A DNA stretch of 62,075 nt. It comes from Stenotrophomonas_A sp036403795 (GTDB taxonomy: Bacteria > Pseudomonadota > Gammaproteobacteria > Xanthomonadales > Xanthomonadaceae). The stretch is from positions 1 to 62,075 of the forward strand of contig DASWQJ010000347.1 of assembly GCA_036403795.1 (NCBI GenBank), written 5' to 3'. Positions 41,908 to 50,591 of the stretch are shown piece after piece. The notes under the pieces were generated by a model. It made no database searches. It was given only the letters and a program-made list of their open reading frames with translations, and was not told where the DNA came from. The position numbers and the translations under genes are program-made. Every line of letters starts with the position of its first letter. The first letter of the stretch is position 1.

Positions 41908-43926
41908 ATGCGTTTGCTGTCGATGATGCTTGCCGGCCTATTGGCCATGATCGTAGGGTTGCCGGCCGCCGCGCAGGGCCCCGTTCCGCCGGTCCCGGCT
42001 CCTGCGGTGCCCGCACCGCAAGCTGCCCCGAGTGACGCCGCCACGCCGCCAGTGCCGGCTGCCGCACCCGCACTCACCCACGATGACGTGGGTGCCTGGC
42101 TCGACGGCTTCATGCCATACGCCCTGCAGACCGGCGACATCGCCGGCGCCGTGGTGGTGGTGGTCAAGGATGGCCAGGTGCTCTTCCAGAAGGGCTACGG
42201 GTACGCCGATCTGGACAAGCGCACGCCGGTGGATCCGGACACCACGCTGTTCCGGCCTGGCTCGGTCTCCAAGCTGTTCACCTGGACGGCGGTGATGCAA
42301 TTGGTGGAGCAGGGCAAGCTGGACCTGGACGCCGACATCAGCCAGTACATCGATTTCAAGATCCCCGCGCGCGACGGCAAGCCGGTCACGCTGCGCCAGA
42401 TCATGACCCACACCGCGGGCTTCGAAGAGCAGATCCGCGCGTTGATCATCGAGGATCCGGCCAAGATCGTGCCGCTGGACGAAGCGCTGAAGCATTGGAT
42501 CCCCAAGCGCATCCATGCGGCGGGTGCCACGCCGGCGTACTCGAACTACGCGACCTCCATCGCCGGCTACATCGTGCAGCGTGTCTCTGGCCAGCCCTTC
42601 GACCAGTACATCGCCCAGCACATCTTCGCGCCGCTGGGCATGCAGCATTCCAGCTTCAGCCAACCGCTGCAGCCGGCGTTGCTGGCGCAGATGTCCAAGG
42701 CCTACGCGACGGCGTCGGCGGGCGAAGCCAAGCCCTACGAGTTCATCAGCCTGGCGCCGGCCGGCAGCCTGGCCTCGACCGGTGCGGACATGGCGCGCTT
42801 CATGATCGCCCACCTGCAAGACGGCGCGTTCGGCGATGCGCGCATCCTGGGTGCAGAGACGGCGCGCAAGATGCATTCCACCGGGCAGACTTCGGTCGGC
42901 ACGTTGAACCGCATGATGCTGGGCTTCTACGAAACCTCGATCAACGGCCATCGCGCGATCGCCCACGGGGGTGATACCCAGTGGTTCCATAGCGACCTGG
43001 AGCTGTTCCTGGACGATGGCGTCGGCATCTTCGTGTCGATGAACAGTTCCGGCCGCGACGCGGCCACCCGTTACCTGCGCGGCGAGCTGGTGCGTGGGTT
43101 CGCCGACCGGTATTTCCCCGCCGGCCCAGCGGCCAAGCCCGTGGGCGTGTCGGCCGAAGATGCGAAGCTGCATGCGCAGCAACTCGCCGGCACCTACGAG
43201 AGCAGCCGTCGACCCGAGACGACTTTCCTGTCGCTGGCCAACCTGCTGGGCGGCGTGAAAGCCGTGCCGAACAAAGATGGCACGATGAGTGTGTCGATCG
43301 ATCTGTCGCCGGCCGGCGCGCCGCGAAAGTGGCATGAAGTGGCGCCGTACGTGTGGCAAGACACCGCCAGCACCGACCGCATGGCCGTGGATGTGGTCGA
43401 TGGCCGCGTCACGCGCTTCGCCATGGAGCCTTATGCACCGATCATGGTGTTCGAGCGCCTTCCGTGGTGGCGCTCGCCCACGTTGCTGCTGGCGCTGCTC
43501 GGCATCAGCCTGGTGGTGCTGCTGCTGACCGTGCTGGCCTGGCCGGTGTCGGCGCTGGTGCGTCGTTACTACCGCGCACCGTATCGCTTGACCGGCGTGG
43601 ATGCGCGCTCGCACCGGGTGGTGCGGATCACCGCGCTGGCGGTGTTGGTCACGATGGCTGCCGCACTCGGCCTGGTGATCGGGATGCTCAGCAACCTGTC
43701 CATGACCAGCACCGATAGCGACTGGATGGTGATCGCATTGCGCCTGCTGGCTACGGTGGTGTTGCCGATCGGCGCGGTGCTGGCCCTGTGGAATGCGTGG
43801 CAGGTATTGCGCAGCCGCCGTGGTGTGCTCGCCAAGGCCTGGGCGATTCTGCTCGCGCTGGCCTGTTTGTTCCTGCTGTGGATCGGCTTCAGCCATCACC
43901 TGATCGGGTTCGGCGCGAGCTACTGA
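41908..43926 (+). CDS. Serine hydrolase (class C beta-lactamase/DD-peptidase fold) with C-terminal membrane helices
   Basis: A 672-residue protein. Signal peptide MRLLSMMLAGLLAMIVGLPAAAQ, then a Pro/Ala-rich linker, and a beta-lactamase-type domain with S119-V-S-K122 (nucleophile motif), Y211-S-N213 and H353-G-G in place of KTG. A middle domain of about 130 residues follows (ESSRRPETTFLSLANLLGG). The last 180 residues contain about five membrane helices (LLALLGISLVVLLLTVLAWPV; ITALAVLVTMAAALGLVIGML and others), so the catalytic domain is tethered in the periplasm. Such enzymes include D-aminopeptidases and esterases. Gene context suggests peptides with D-residues as substrate. The ATG at 41908 follows GGGGGAG. 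Confidence 0.87.
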   Translation: MRLLSMMLAGLLAMIVGLPAAAQGPVPPVPAPAVPAPQAAPSDAATPPVPAAAPALTHDDVGAWLDGFMPYALQTGDIAGAVVVVVKDGQVLFQKGYGYADLDKRTPVDPDTTLFRPGSVSKLFTWTAVMQLVEQGKLDLDADISQYIDFKIPARDGKPVTLRQIMTHTAGFEEQIRALIIEDPAKIVPLDEALKHWIPKRIHAAGATPAYSNYATSIAGYIVQRVSGQPFDQYIAQHIFAPLGMQHSSFSQPLQPALLAQMSKAYATASAGEAKPYEFISLAPAGSLASTGADMARFMIAHLQDGAFGDARILGAETARKMHSTGQTSVGTLNRMMLGFYETSINGHRAIAHGGDTQWFHSDLELFLDDGVGIFVSMNSSGRDAATRYLRGELVRGFADRYFPAGPAAKPVGVSAEDAKLHAQQLAGTYESSRRPETTFLSLANLLGGVKAVPNKDGTMSVSIDLSPAGAPRKWHEVAPYVWQDTASTDRMAVDVVDGRVTRFAMEPYAPIMVFERLPWWRSPTLLLALLGISLVVLLLTVLAWPVSALVRRYYRAPYRLTGVDARSHRVVRITALAVLVTMAAALGLVIGMLSNLSMTSTDSDWMVIALRLLATVVLPIGAVLALWNAWQVLRSRRGVLAKAWAILLALACLFLLWIGFSHHLIGFGASY

Positions 43927-43999
43927 TCGACCTGCCGGCTGGCGGCGGAGCGCCGCCAGCCTCTCTTTCCGATCCGCCAACTGCCGGGTGCCCCTGCCG

Positions 44000-45007
44000 A
44001 TGCGCGTCGAGCTGGAATTGCACAACGAACCGCTGCCCTTGTCTTCGCCCTTCCGGATTTCCGGCTACGTGTTCGAGGCGATGCCTGCCACCGTGGCCAC
44101 CTTGCACCAGGGGACGCACGTCGGCCGCGGGGAGGCGGCCGGCGTGTATTACCTGGACGATCGTCCCGATGGCATGTTGGCCACGCTGGAATCGCACCGA
44201 TCGGCCATCGAGGCCGGCATCGATCGCGAGGCCGTGCAGGCCCTGTTGCCGCCGGGTGGCGCGCGCAACGCACTGGACTGTGCGCTGTGGGAGCTTGAGT
44301 CGCAGCGCACCGGCACCCCCGTGTGGCGGCTGGCGGGCGTGTCGCCGCCACGGCCGTTGTTGACCACCTTCACGCTCGGCGCAGACGAGCCGGTGGTGAT
44401 GGCGCAAGGCGCGGTGGGGTACACGCAGGCGCGTGCGCTCAAGCTCAAATTGACCGGCGACGTCGAACTCGACATCGCCCGGATCCGCGCGGTGCGCGCC
44501 GCGCGGCCCGACGTGTGGATCGGCGTGGATGCCAATCAAGGCTACCTGCGTGACACGTTGGAACGGCTGATTCCCGCACTGGTCGATGCCCGCGTGTCGT
44601 TGCTGGAACAGCCGTGCCGGCGTGGCCAGGAAGCCGACCTGGACGGCGTGGACCATGTGGTGCCGATCGCCGCCGACGAGAGCGTGCTGCACCTGGGCGA
44701 GATGGACCGGCTACCGGGCCGTTTCGACGTGGTCAACATCAAGCTGGACAAATGCGGCGGCCTGACCGAAGGCCTGCGCATGGCGGCGTTGGCGCGCGAG
44801 ATGGGCCTGAAGGTGATGGTCGGCAACATGGCCGGCACCAGCCTGGCGATGGCGCCGGCGTTCGTGCTCGGCCAGTTGTGCGACGTGGTGGATCTCGACG
44901 GGCCGACCTTCCTGGTGCGCGACCGCACACCGGGCGTGCGTTACGTCGATGGCCGGGTCAGTTGTGGCGATGAGGTATGGGGCCCCGCGCAGGCCACTCA
45001 CGCGTGA
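44000..45007 (+). CDS. dgcA: Dipeptide epimerase / N-acyl-D-glutamate racemase (enolase superfamily, DgcA-like)
   Basis: A 335-residue enolase-superfamily enzyme of the muconate-lactonising subgroup. The barrel shows ALKLKLTG (the KxK base), WIGVDANQGY (metal Asp), LLEQP (metal Glu), IAADES (metal Asp) and NIKLDKCGG (second catalytic Lys), all expected for L-Ala-D/L-Glu epimerases. Members of this clade named DgcA racemise N-acetyl-D-glutamate made by DgcN; a DgcN-like DUF1611 gene lies in the partner operon at 50592. I therefore favour the DgcA role over a plain dipeptide epimerase, at moderate confidence. The GTG at 43988 is an alternative start. It ends in a GTGA overlap with the transporter gene. 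Confidence 0.8.
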   Translation: MRVELELHNEPLPLSSPFRISGYVFEAMPATVATLHQGTHVGRGEAAGVYYLDDRPDGMLATLESHRSAIEAGIDREAVQALLPPGGARNALDCALWELESQRTGTPVWRLAGVSPPRPLLTTFTLGADEPVVMAQGAVGYTQARALKLKLTGDVELDIARIRAVRAARPDVWIGVDANQGYLRDTLERLIPALVDARVSLLEQPCRRGQEADLDGVDHVVPIAADESVLHLGEMDRLPGRFDVVNIKLDKCGGLTEGLRMAALAREMGLKVMVGNMAGTSLAMAPAFVLGQLCDVVDLDGPTFLVRDRTPGVRYVDGRVSCGDEVWGPAQATHA

Positions 45008-46263
45008 GCGCGGCGGCAGAGAAAACCTGGTTTGGCCAGCCGCGCGGGCTGACCATCCTGTTCCTTACCAACATGTGGGAACTGTTTTCGTACTACGGCA
45101 TGCGCACGCTGCTGGTCTATTACATGACCAAGCAGTTGCTGTTTGCGCAGGAAAAGGCCTCTTTCATCTACGGCACCTACACCGCGATGGCGTACTTCAC
45201 CCCGATCCTGGGTGGCGCCATCGCCGACCGTTGGCTGGGCAAGCGCAACGCGGTGGTGCTCGGCGGCAGCATCATGGCCTTCGGGCATTTCGCCATGACC
45301 TTCGAGCCCCTGTTCTATGCAGGGCTGGCCACCATCGCGCTGGGCAACGGCCTGTTCCTGCCCAGCTTGCCCAGCCAGATCAACGACCTGTATCGCGCCG
45401 ACGATCCGCGCCGGGGCCGCGCCTACAACGTGTACTACGTCGGCCTGAATATCGGCGGCTTTCTCGCGCCGTTGGTGTGCGGCACGCTGGGCGAGGTGTA
45501 TGGCTGGCACTACGGCTTTGGTGCGGCCGGCATCGGCATGTTCGTCGGCTTGATGATCTATGTGCTCGGGCGTGGCTACTTGCCCGTCGAGCCTTCGCGC
45601 ACGCGTATGCCCGATGCTGTCGCCAGCGGGCCCCAGGCGCCGCTCGGGTTGTGGATGCTGCTGCTTGGCGTGGGCCTGGCGGTGACGGTCTTCCGCAGCG
45701 CCTACGAACAAATGGGCAACACGCTGGCGCTGTGGATCGACAGCGGCGTGGATCGCAGCTGGGCCGGCACGGTGATCCCGATGACGTGGTTCCAGTCGCT
45801 CAATCCCCTGCTGGTGATCGCGATGACGCCGCTGCTACTCGCGGATTGGCGCCGCCGCGCCGATGCCGACGGGCAATCGCGGCTGGCGCTGCGCATGGCC
45901 ATCGGTGCGCTGTTCGTCGCCGGTGCCTATCTGTTGTTGGCCGTCGTGGCAGCCGGTGCGGGAGAGGGACGTGCGGCGTGGCCATGGTTGCTGGCTTTTT
46001 TCCTCATCCTGACCTTGGGCGAGTTGTACATCCTGCCGACCGGCCTGGGCCTGTTCGCCAAGTTGGCGCCGCCGCGGCTGGGCGCGACCACGGTGGCGGC
46101 TTGGTTCCTGACGATCTTCACCGGCAGCCTGGCCGCAGGCCTGGTCGGCACGTTGTGGACGAGGGTAGGGCACGCAAGCTTCTTCGCGCTGCTGTCTGCG
46201 CTGGCGCTCTGCGCTGCCGTGCTGCTGTGGCGGCTCGATCGTCCGATTCGCCAGCTTTCCTGA
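45004..46263 (+). CDS. POT/PTR family peptide transporter with altered ExxER motif
   Basis: A 419-residue MFS permease with about 12-14 helices. It carries the PTR2 signatures GTYTAMAYFTPILGGAIADRWLGKRNAVVLGG and YNVYYVGLNIGGFLAPLVCGTLGE. The usual helix-1 proton-coupling motif E-x-x-E-R-F-x-Y-Y-G reads N23-M-W-E26-L27-F-S-Y-Y-G, so the first Glu and the Arg are replaced. That suggests changed proton coupling or substrate range. Between a DgcA-like epimerase and a D-aminoacylase-like gene, its likely cargo is di-/tripeptides or muropeptide-derived peptides. The start is a GTG overlapping the previous stop. Confidence 0.87.
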   Translation: MSAAAEKTWFGQPRGLTILFLTNMWELFSYYGMRTLLVYYMTKQLLFAQEKASFIYGTYTAMAYFTPILGGAIADRWLGKRNAVVLGGSIMAFGHFAMTFEPLFYAGLATIALGNGLFLPSLPSQINDLYRADDPRRGRAYNVYYVGLNIGGFLAPLVCGTLGEVYGWHYGFGAAGIGMFVGLMIYVLGRGYLPVEPSRTRMPDAVASGPQAPLGLWMLLLGVGLAVTVFRSAYEQMGNTLALWIDSGVDRSWAGTVIPMTWFQSLNPLLVIAMTPLLLADWRRRADADGQSRLALRMAIGALFVAGAYLLLAVVAAGAGEGRAAWPWLLAFFLILTLGELYILPTGLGLFAKLAPPRLGATTVAAWFLTIFTGSLAAGLVGTLWTRVGHASFFALLSALALCAAVLLWRLDRPIRQLS

Positions 46264-46287
46264 CACGCACTTTACGGAGGCACGATC

Positions 46288-48030
46288 ATGCCGCGTTCCC
46301 AGTTCCTTGCGTTCGTCGCCGCCTTCGCCGGGCTGGCGACGGTCGGGCCCGGCGCCACGGCACCGGCACACTACGACCTGATCATCCGCAATGGCGTGGT
46401 CTACGACGGCACCGGTGCGCCGCCCCAGCGCGTAGACGTGGCGGTGAACGGCGATCGCATCGCCGCCTGGCTGCCGCCGGGCAACGACGCAGTCGCCACG
46501 CAGGTGCTGGATGCAAAAGGCCAGGCGGTCGCGCCGGGCTTCATCAACATGCTGAGCTGGGCCAATGAATCGCTGATCGCCGATGGTCGCGGTATGAGCG
46601 ACACAAAACAGGGCGTCACCCTGGAGGTGATGGGCGAAGGCTGGTCGATGGGGCCGTACAACGCGCGGATGAAAGCCGATGCGCTGCAGCAGCAAGGCGA
46701 CATCCGCTACCCGATCGAGTGGACCACGCTGGGGCAATACCTGGACACGCTGCAGCAACGCGGCATCACGCCCAACGTGGCCTCGTTCGTCGGTGCCACT
46801 ACGGTGCGCATCCACGAACTGGGCGAGGATGACGTCACGCCCGATGCCGCGCAGCTGGCGCGCATGCAGGACCTGGTGCGCGCAGCGATGCGCGAGGGCG
46901 CGCTGGGCGTCGGGAGCTCGCTCATCTATCCCCCGGCCGCGTTTGCCGACAGCGCCGAGCTCATCGCGCTGGCGCAGGCGGCGGCGGAATCCGGCGGCGG
47001 CTACATCGCGCACATGCGTAGCGAGGCCGATCGATTCCTGGAAGCGCTGGACGAGACGCTCGCCATCGCCCGTGCCACCGGCCAGCACGCCGAGGTCTAT
47101 CACCTCAAGGCGGCCGGAGAGAAGAACTGGCCCAAGATGGCGCAGGCCATCGATCGCATCAACGCCGCGCGAGCGAGCGGGTTGCAGGTCAGTGCCGACA
47201 TGTATACCTACACCGCCGGCGCAACCATGTTGTCGGCTTGTTTGCCGCCGTGGGTGCAGGCCGGCGGGCTGGAGGCGATGATCGCGCGACTCAAGGACCC
47301 GGCGATCCGCAAGCGGGTGGTCGCAGAGATGCGCGATCCGAACGTGAGCTGGGAAAACCTCCGCCTGCTGGCCGGCTCGGACGATCGCGTGTTGTTGCTG
47401 GGGTTCAAGAGCGAAGGATTGAAGGCGTTCTCCGGCAAGACGCTGCAGCAAATTGCCCGCGCACGCGATGCCTCGCCCGAAGACACGGTGATGGACCTCA
47501 TCATCGAAGACGACTCCTCCATCAGCGCGGCCTTTTTCTTAATGAGTGAGGACAACGTCGAACTGGGGCTCCGGCAGCCGTGGGTAAGCCTGGGCTCGGA
47601 CGCCGAGTCTTCTGCACCGGAAGGCGTGTTCCTCAAGTCGACCACGCACCCGCGCGCCTACGGCAACTTCGCCCGGCTCCTGGGCCACTACGTGCGCGAC
47701 CGCAAGTTGATGCCGCTGGAAGAGGGCATTCATCGCCTCACCGGTCTGCCCGCGGGCAATTGGAAACTGCGCGACCGCGGTTGCCTGGCCGCCGGCTGCC
47801 ATGCCGACGTGGTGGTGTTCGATCCGGCCACGATCAACGACCCGGCCACTTACGCAGTGCCGCAGCAGTTCGCTACGGGCGTGAGCCAGGTGTTTGTCAA
47901 CGGCGTGCAAGTGCTGCGCGACGGCGAACACACCGGCGCGCTGCCAGGACGCGTGGTGCGTGGGCCGGGCTGGCAGGACGCAACGCAGGTGTCCGGCTCG
48001 GCCGCGATGCCACCCGCCGGAACACGCTGA
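46288..48030 (+). CDS. D-aminoacylase / N-acyl-D-amino-acid deacylase-like amidohydrolase (variant metal site)
   Basis: A 580-residue protein with signal peptide (MPRSQFLAFVAAFAGLATVGPGATA), so periplasmic. The amidohydrolase family pattern is clear: YDLIIRNGVVYDGTGAPPQRVDVAVNGDRIAA, GVGSSLIYPPAAFADSAELIALAQAAAESGGGYIAHMRSE, HLKAAGEKNWPKM, GSDAESSAPEG, THPRAYGNFARLLGHYVR. The strand-1 motif, normally PGFIDxHxHxD, reads P83-G-F-I-N-M-L-S-W-A-N-E, with both histidines absent, as in a distinct subgroup of D-aminoacylase-like proteins. It may bind one metal through the remaining ligands or have changed activity. It follows GGAGG and closes the first operon. Confidence 0.87.
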   Translation: MPRSQFLAFVAAFAGLATVGPGATAPAHYDLIIRNGVVYDGTGAPPQRVDVAVNGDRIAAWLPPGNDAVATQVLDAKGQAVAPGFINMLSWANESLIADGRGMSDTKQGVTLEVMGEGWSMGPYNARMKADALQQQGDIRYPIEWTTLGQYLDTLQQRGITPNVASFVGATTVRIHELGEDDVTPDAAQLARMQDLVRAAMREGALGVGSSLIYPPAAFADSAELIALAQAAAESGGGYIAHMRSEADRFLEALDETLAIARATGQHAEVYHLKAAGEKNWPKMAQAIDRINAARASGLQVSADMYTYTAGATMLSACLPPWVQAGGLEAMIARLKDPAIRKRVVAEMRDPNVSWENLRLLAGSDDRVLLLGFKSEGLKAFSGKTLQQIARARDASPEDTVMDLIIEDDSSISAAFFLMSEDNVELGLRQPWVSLGSDAESSAPEGVFLKSTTHPRAYGNFARLLGHYVRDRKLMPLEEGIHRLTGLPAGNWKLRDRGCLAAGCHADVVVFDPATINDPATYAVPQQFATGVSQVFVNGVQVLRDGEHTGALPGRVVRGPGWQDATQVSGSAAMPPAGTR

Positions 48031-48048
48031 AAAGCATTTTCCGAATGT

Positions 48049-48087
48049 GTTGACAATTCTCTGATTAGGATCATTATCCCTAATCAG
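48049..48087 (+). promoter_or_regulatory. Promoter/operator B of the D-glutamate/peptide regulon
   Basis: A second copy of the promoter block at 41778: TTGACA at 48050-48055, CATTAT 16 bases later, and a perfect inverted repeat CTGATTAGG (48061-48069), nine bases, CCTAATCAG (48079-48087). The match continues into ATCAGGATGT. It lies 65 bases before the TonB receptor gene, giving the second operon its own, co-regulated promoter. Confidence 0.82.
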
Positions 48088-48152
48088 GATGTACGTCGTA
48101 CTTCGCTGCTGTACCCGCCGCTGCGCCGCTCGTTGCCTGGGGGAGAACAGAC

Positions 48153-50534
48153 ATGAACGCGCTTCAATCCGCACGATCTTGGTATCGCTCGCCGCTGTTT
48201 CTTGCCATCACCGGTGCCCTGGCCTGGGGTGGCTCAATGCCCGCGGCGTTCGCCGAAGTGGCAGCGGCCGAGGCAACCCCTGCCGATGCTGCTGCCGCCG
48301 AAGCGGTTTCGCCCGCCGGGCAACCCCTCACCCCGACCAACCTCGATACCGTGGTGGTCACCGCCAACAAACGCTCGGAAAACGTGCGCGAGATTGGCGC
48401 CTCGATCAGCGTGGTGGGCGAGCGACAGCTGGAAAACCTGGGTGCCAATTCGCTGGCCGACTACGCCGGCCTGATCCCCGGCATGCAGGTACAAGACGGC
48501 GGTGCGCCAGGCTTGACCACGGTGGCGCTTCGCGGCATCTCGCCGTTGTCCTCGGGCGCCACGGTGGCCACGTACATCGACGAAGTGCCGGTGGGCTCCA
48601 GCGGCATTTACCAGAGCGCCAATTCGCTCTCACTCGATTTGCTGCCTTACGACATCAACCGCGTGGAAGTCCTGCGCGGTCCCCAGGGCACGCTGTATGG
48701 CGCCGGCGCGATCGGCGGCCTGCTCAAGTACGTCACGCGTGCGCCGGAAGTGTCTGGCGATGAGTTCCGTGTCGGTGCCGGCTACGGTGCGGTGGCAGAT
48801 GGCGACACGGCGTGGAAGGTCCGCCTCGGCGCTAGCGTGCCGTTGCAGCAGGACCGCCTGGGCTTGCGCATGAGCTTTGCACGCAACGAGCTGCCGGGCT
48901 ACATCGACAACCAGGTCGATGGTCGCAAGGACGTCAACGGCGGCGAGCAGATCGGCGCACGCGCGGCACTGCTGTGGGATGGCGATGCGGTGGACGTCAA
49001 TCTCGGCTTCCTGCAACAGCGCATTCGTGCCGATGGCCGGGCCAGCGTCGCCCTCGATCCCGACACCCAGGCGCCGCTGTTTGGCGACACCACCGATCGC
49101 TTCTGGCAACCGCAGCCGTTTTCCAAGGACCTTACGCTCACCTCGTTGAGCGTGGACTGGGATCTGGGCTGGGGCAACCTGGTCTCGGCGACAGGCTGGT
49201 CGCAGACCGACACCCTCGACCAGATCGACGCCACCATCCAGTTCGGTGAGGTAGCCAACTTGCTGCTGGGCCTGCCGGAGCCGGGCAGCGCCTTCGTGCG
49301 CTATACCTTCGACCTCGACAAGTTCACCCAGGAGTTGCGCCTGACCTCCAAAGGCGGCGGCCCCTTCGAGTGGATGATCGGCGCCTTCTATACCAAGGAA
49401 GACGCGTTCCAGAATCAGAACGTGTGGCTGGGCCAGCTCGACGGCGCGCCGCTGCCGGCGCCGTACGACCAGATGTTTGGCACGCTCGCGGTGATTGCGT
49501 TGCCCAGCACGTACAAAGAAGTGGCCGTGTTCGCGAATGGTTCGTGGCGCATCAACGACCGCTTCAAGATCGATGCCGGTATCCGCCAGGCACGCAACGA
49601 CCAGTGGTTCAGCCAGAACGTCAGCGAAGGCATTCTCGCGCCCATCGGCGATGCGCCCGGCGAGTCCCGCGAGGACGTGTTCACCTGGAGCCTGAGCCCG
49701 CAGTTCAAGGTCGCCGACGACGTGATGGTCTACGCGCGCGTGGCGACCGGCTATCAGCCCGGCGGCCCGAACGTGGCGCTGCCGGGCATCCCGCCGCAAG
49801 TCGATTCCTCGATGCTGACCAGCTACGAGCTGGGCCTGAAATCGGAGTTCGCCCAGCGCCGCGTGCAGTTGGACGTGACCGCCTTCCGCATCGACTGGGA
49901 CGACGTGCAGGTTGCCTCTTCGTTCAACGGCATCGGCGGGCTGGTCAACGGCGGTGAAGCCACCAGCCAGGGCGTCGAGCTGTCCTCGCTGTTCCGCGCG
50001 ACCGACAACCTGCAGTTCGGGCTCAACGCCGCCTATACCGATGCCACGGTGAAGAACGACTTCGAGCCCACGGTCATTCCGCAGGATGGTTTCGATGTGG
50101 TCCTCAATACCGGCCTGGCCGACGACCGCATGCCGTACGCGCCGCGCTGGTCGTGGTCGGCCACGGCCGAGTACGCCTTCGTCACCCGCGGCGGCTACAC
50201 CGGGCAAGTGGGCGCCGCGTTCCGTTGGGTCGGCGACCGGGTCAACGACACGACCGAACGCCAGCGCGTCACCGCGCCAGGGGATCCCTCGGTCATCCTG
50301 CAGGAAGAGCTGACTCCGCCGCTCACCCTGGACAGCTACCACGCGTTCGACGTGTACGCCGGCATCGGCCGATGGAGTTGGGAAGTGCGGGCCTACGTCA
50401 AGAACCTGACCAACGAGCGCGGCTGGTCATCGATGGAGCCGATCTCCGGCGCGTTGTCCGGTGCGACGGCGCAATTATCCGCGGTGGCGATCCAGCCCCG
50501 CACCTATGGCCTGGAGTTCGACTTCCGCTTCTGA
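48153..50534 (+). CDS. TonB-dependent outer membrane receptor (peptide/D-amino acid locus)
   Basis: A 793-residue receptor. The signal peptide ends PAAFA, followed by an Ala-rich stretch and the plug: LDTVVVTANKRSENVREIGASISVVGERQLENLGANSLADYAGLIPGMQVQ through VEVLRGPQGTLYGAGAIGGLLKYVTRAP. The barrel ends with aromatic LEFDFRF, the normal BAM signal. It belongs to the class annotated as siderophore or nutrient receptors in Xanthomonadaceae. Position and shared promoter suggest it brings peptides or D-amino-acid compounds across the outer membrane. The start is well supported by GGGGGAGAAC upstream. Confidence 0.9.
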   Translation: MNALQSARSWYRSPLFLAITGALAWGGSMPAAFAEVAAAEATPADAAAAEAVSPAGQPLTPTNLDTVVVTANKRSENVREIGASISVVGERQLENLGANSLADYAGLIPGMQVQDGGAPGLTTVALRGISPLSSGATVATYIDEVPVGSSGIYQSANSLSLDLLPYDINRVEVLRGPQGTLYGAGAIGGLLKYVTRAPEVSGDEFRVGAGYGAVADGDTAWKVRLGASVPLQQDRLGLRMSFARNELPGYIDNQVDGRKDVNGGEQIGARAALLWDGDAVDVNLGFLQQRIRADGRASVALDPDTQAPLFGDTTDRFWQPQPFSKDLTLTSLSVDWDLGWGNLVSATGWSQTDTLDQIDATIQFGEVANLLLGLPEPGSAFVRYTFDLDKFTQELRLTSKGGGPFEWMIGAFYTKEDAFQNQNVWLGQLDGAPLPAPYDQMFGTLAVIALPSTYKEVAVFANGSWRINDRFKIDAGIRQARNDQWFSQNVSEGILAPIGDAPGESREDVFTWSLSPQFKVADDVMVYARVATGYQPGGPNVALPGIPPQVDSSMLTSYELGLKSEFAQRRVQLDVTAFRIDWDDVQVASSFNGIGGLVNGGEATSQGVELSSLFRATDNLQFGLNAAYTDATVKNDFEPTVIPQDGFDVVLNTGLADDRMPYAPRWSWSATAEYAFVTRGGYTGQVGAAFRWVGDRVNDTTERQRVTAPGDPSVILQEELTPPLTLDSYHAFDVYAGIGRWSWEVRAYVKNLTNERGWSSMEPISGALSGATAQLSAVAIQPRTYGLEFDFRF

Positions 50535-50591
50535 TCGCGATCACCGCCTGCCGCCTTCGGGCGGCCTCCATGGCCACACTGAGTACCGCGC

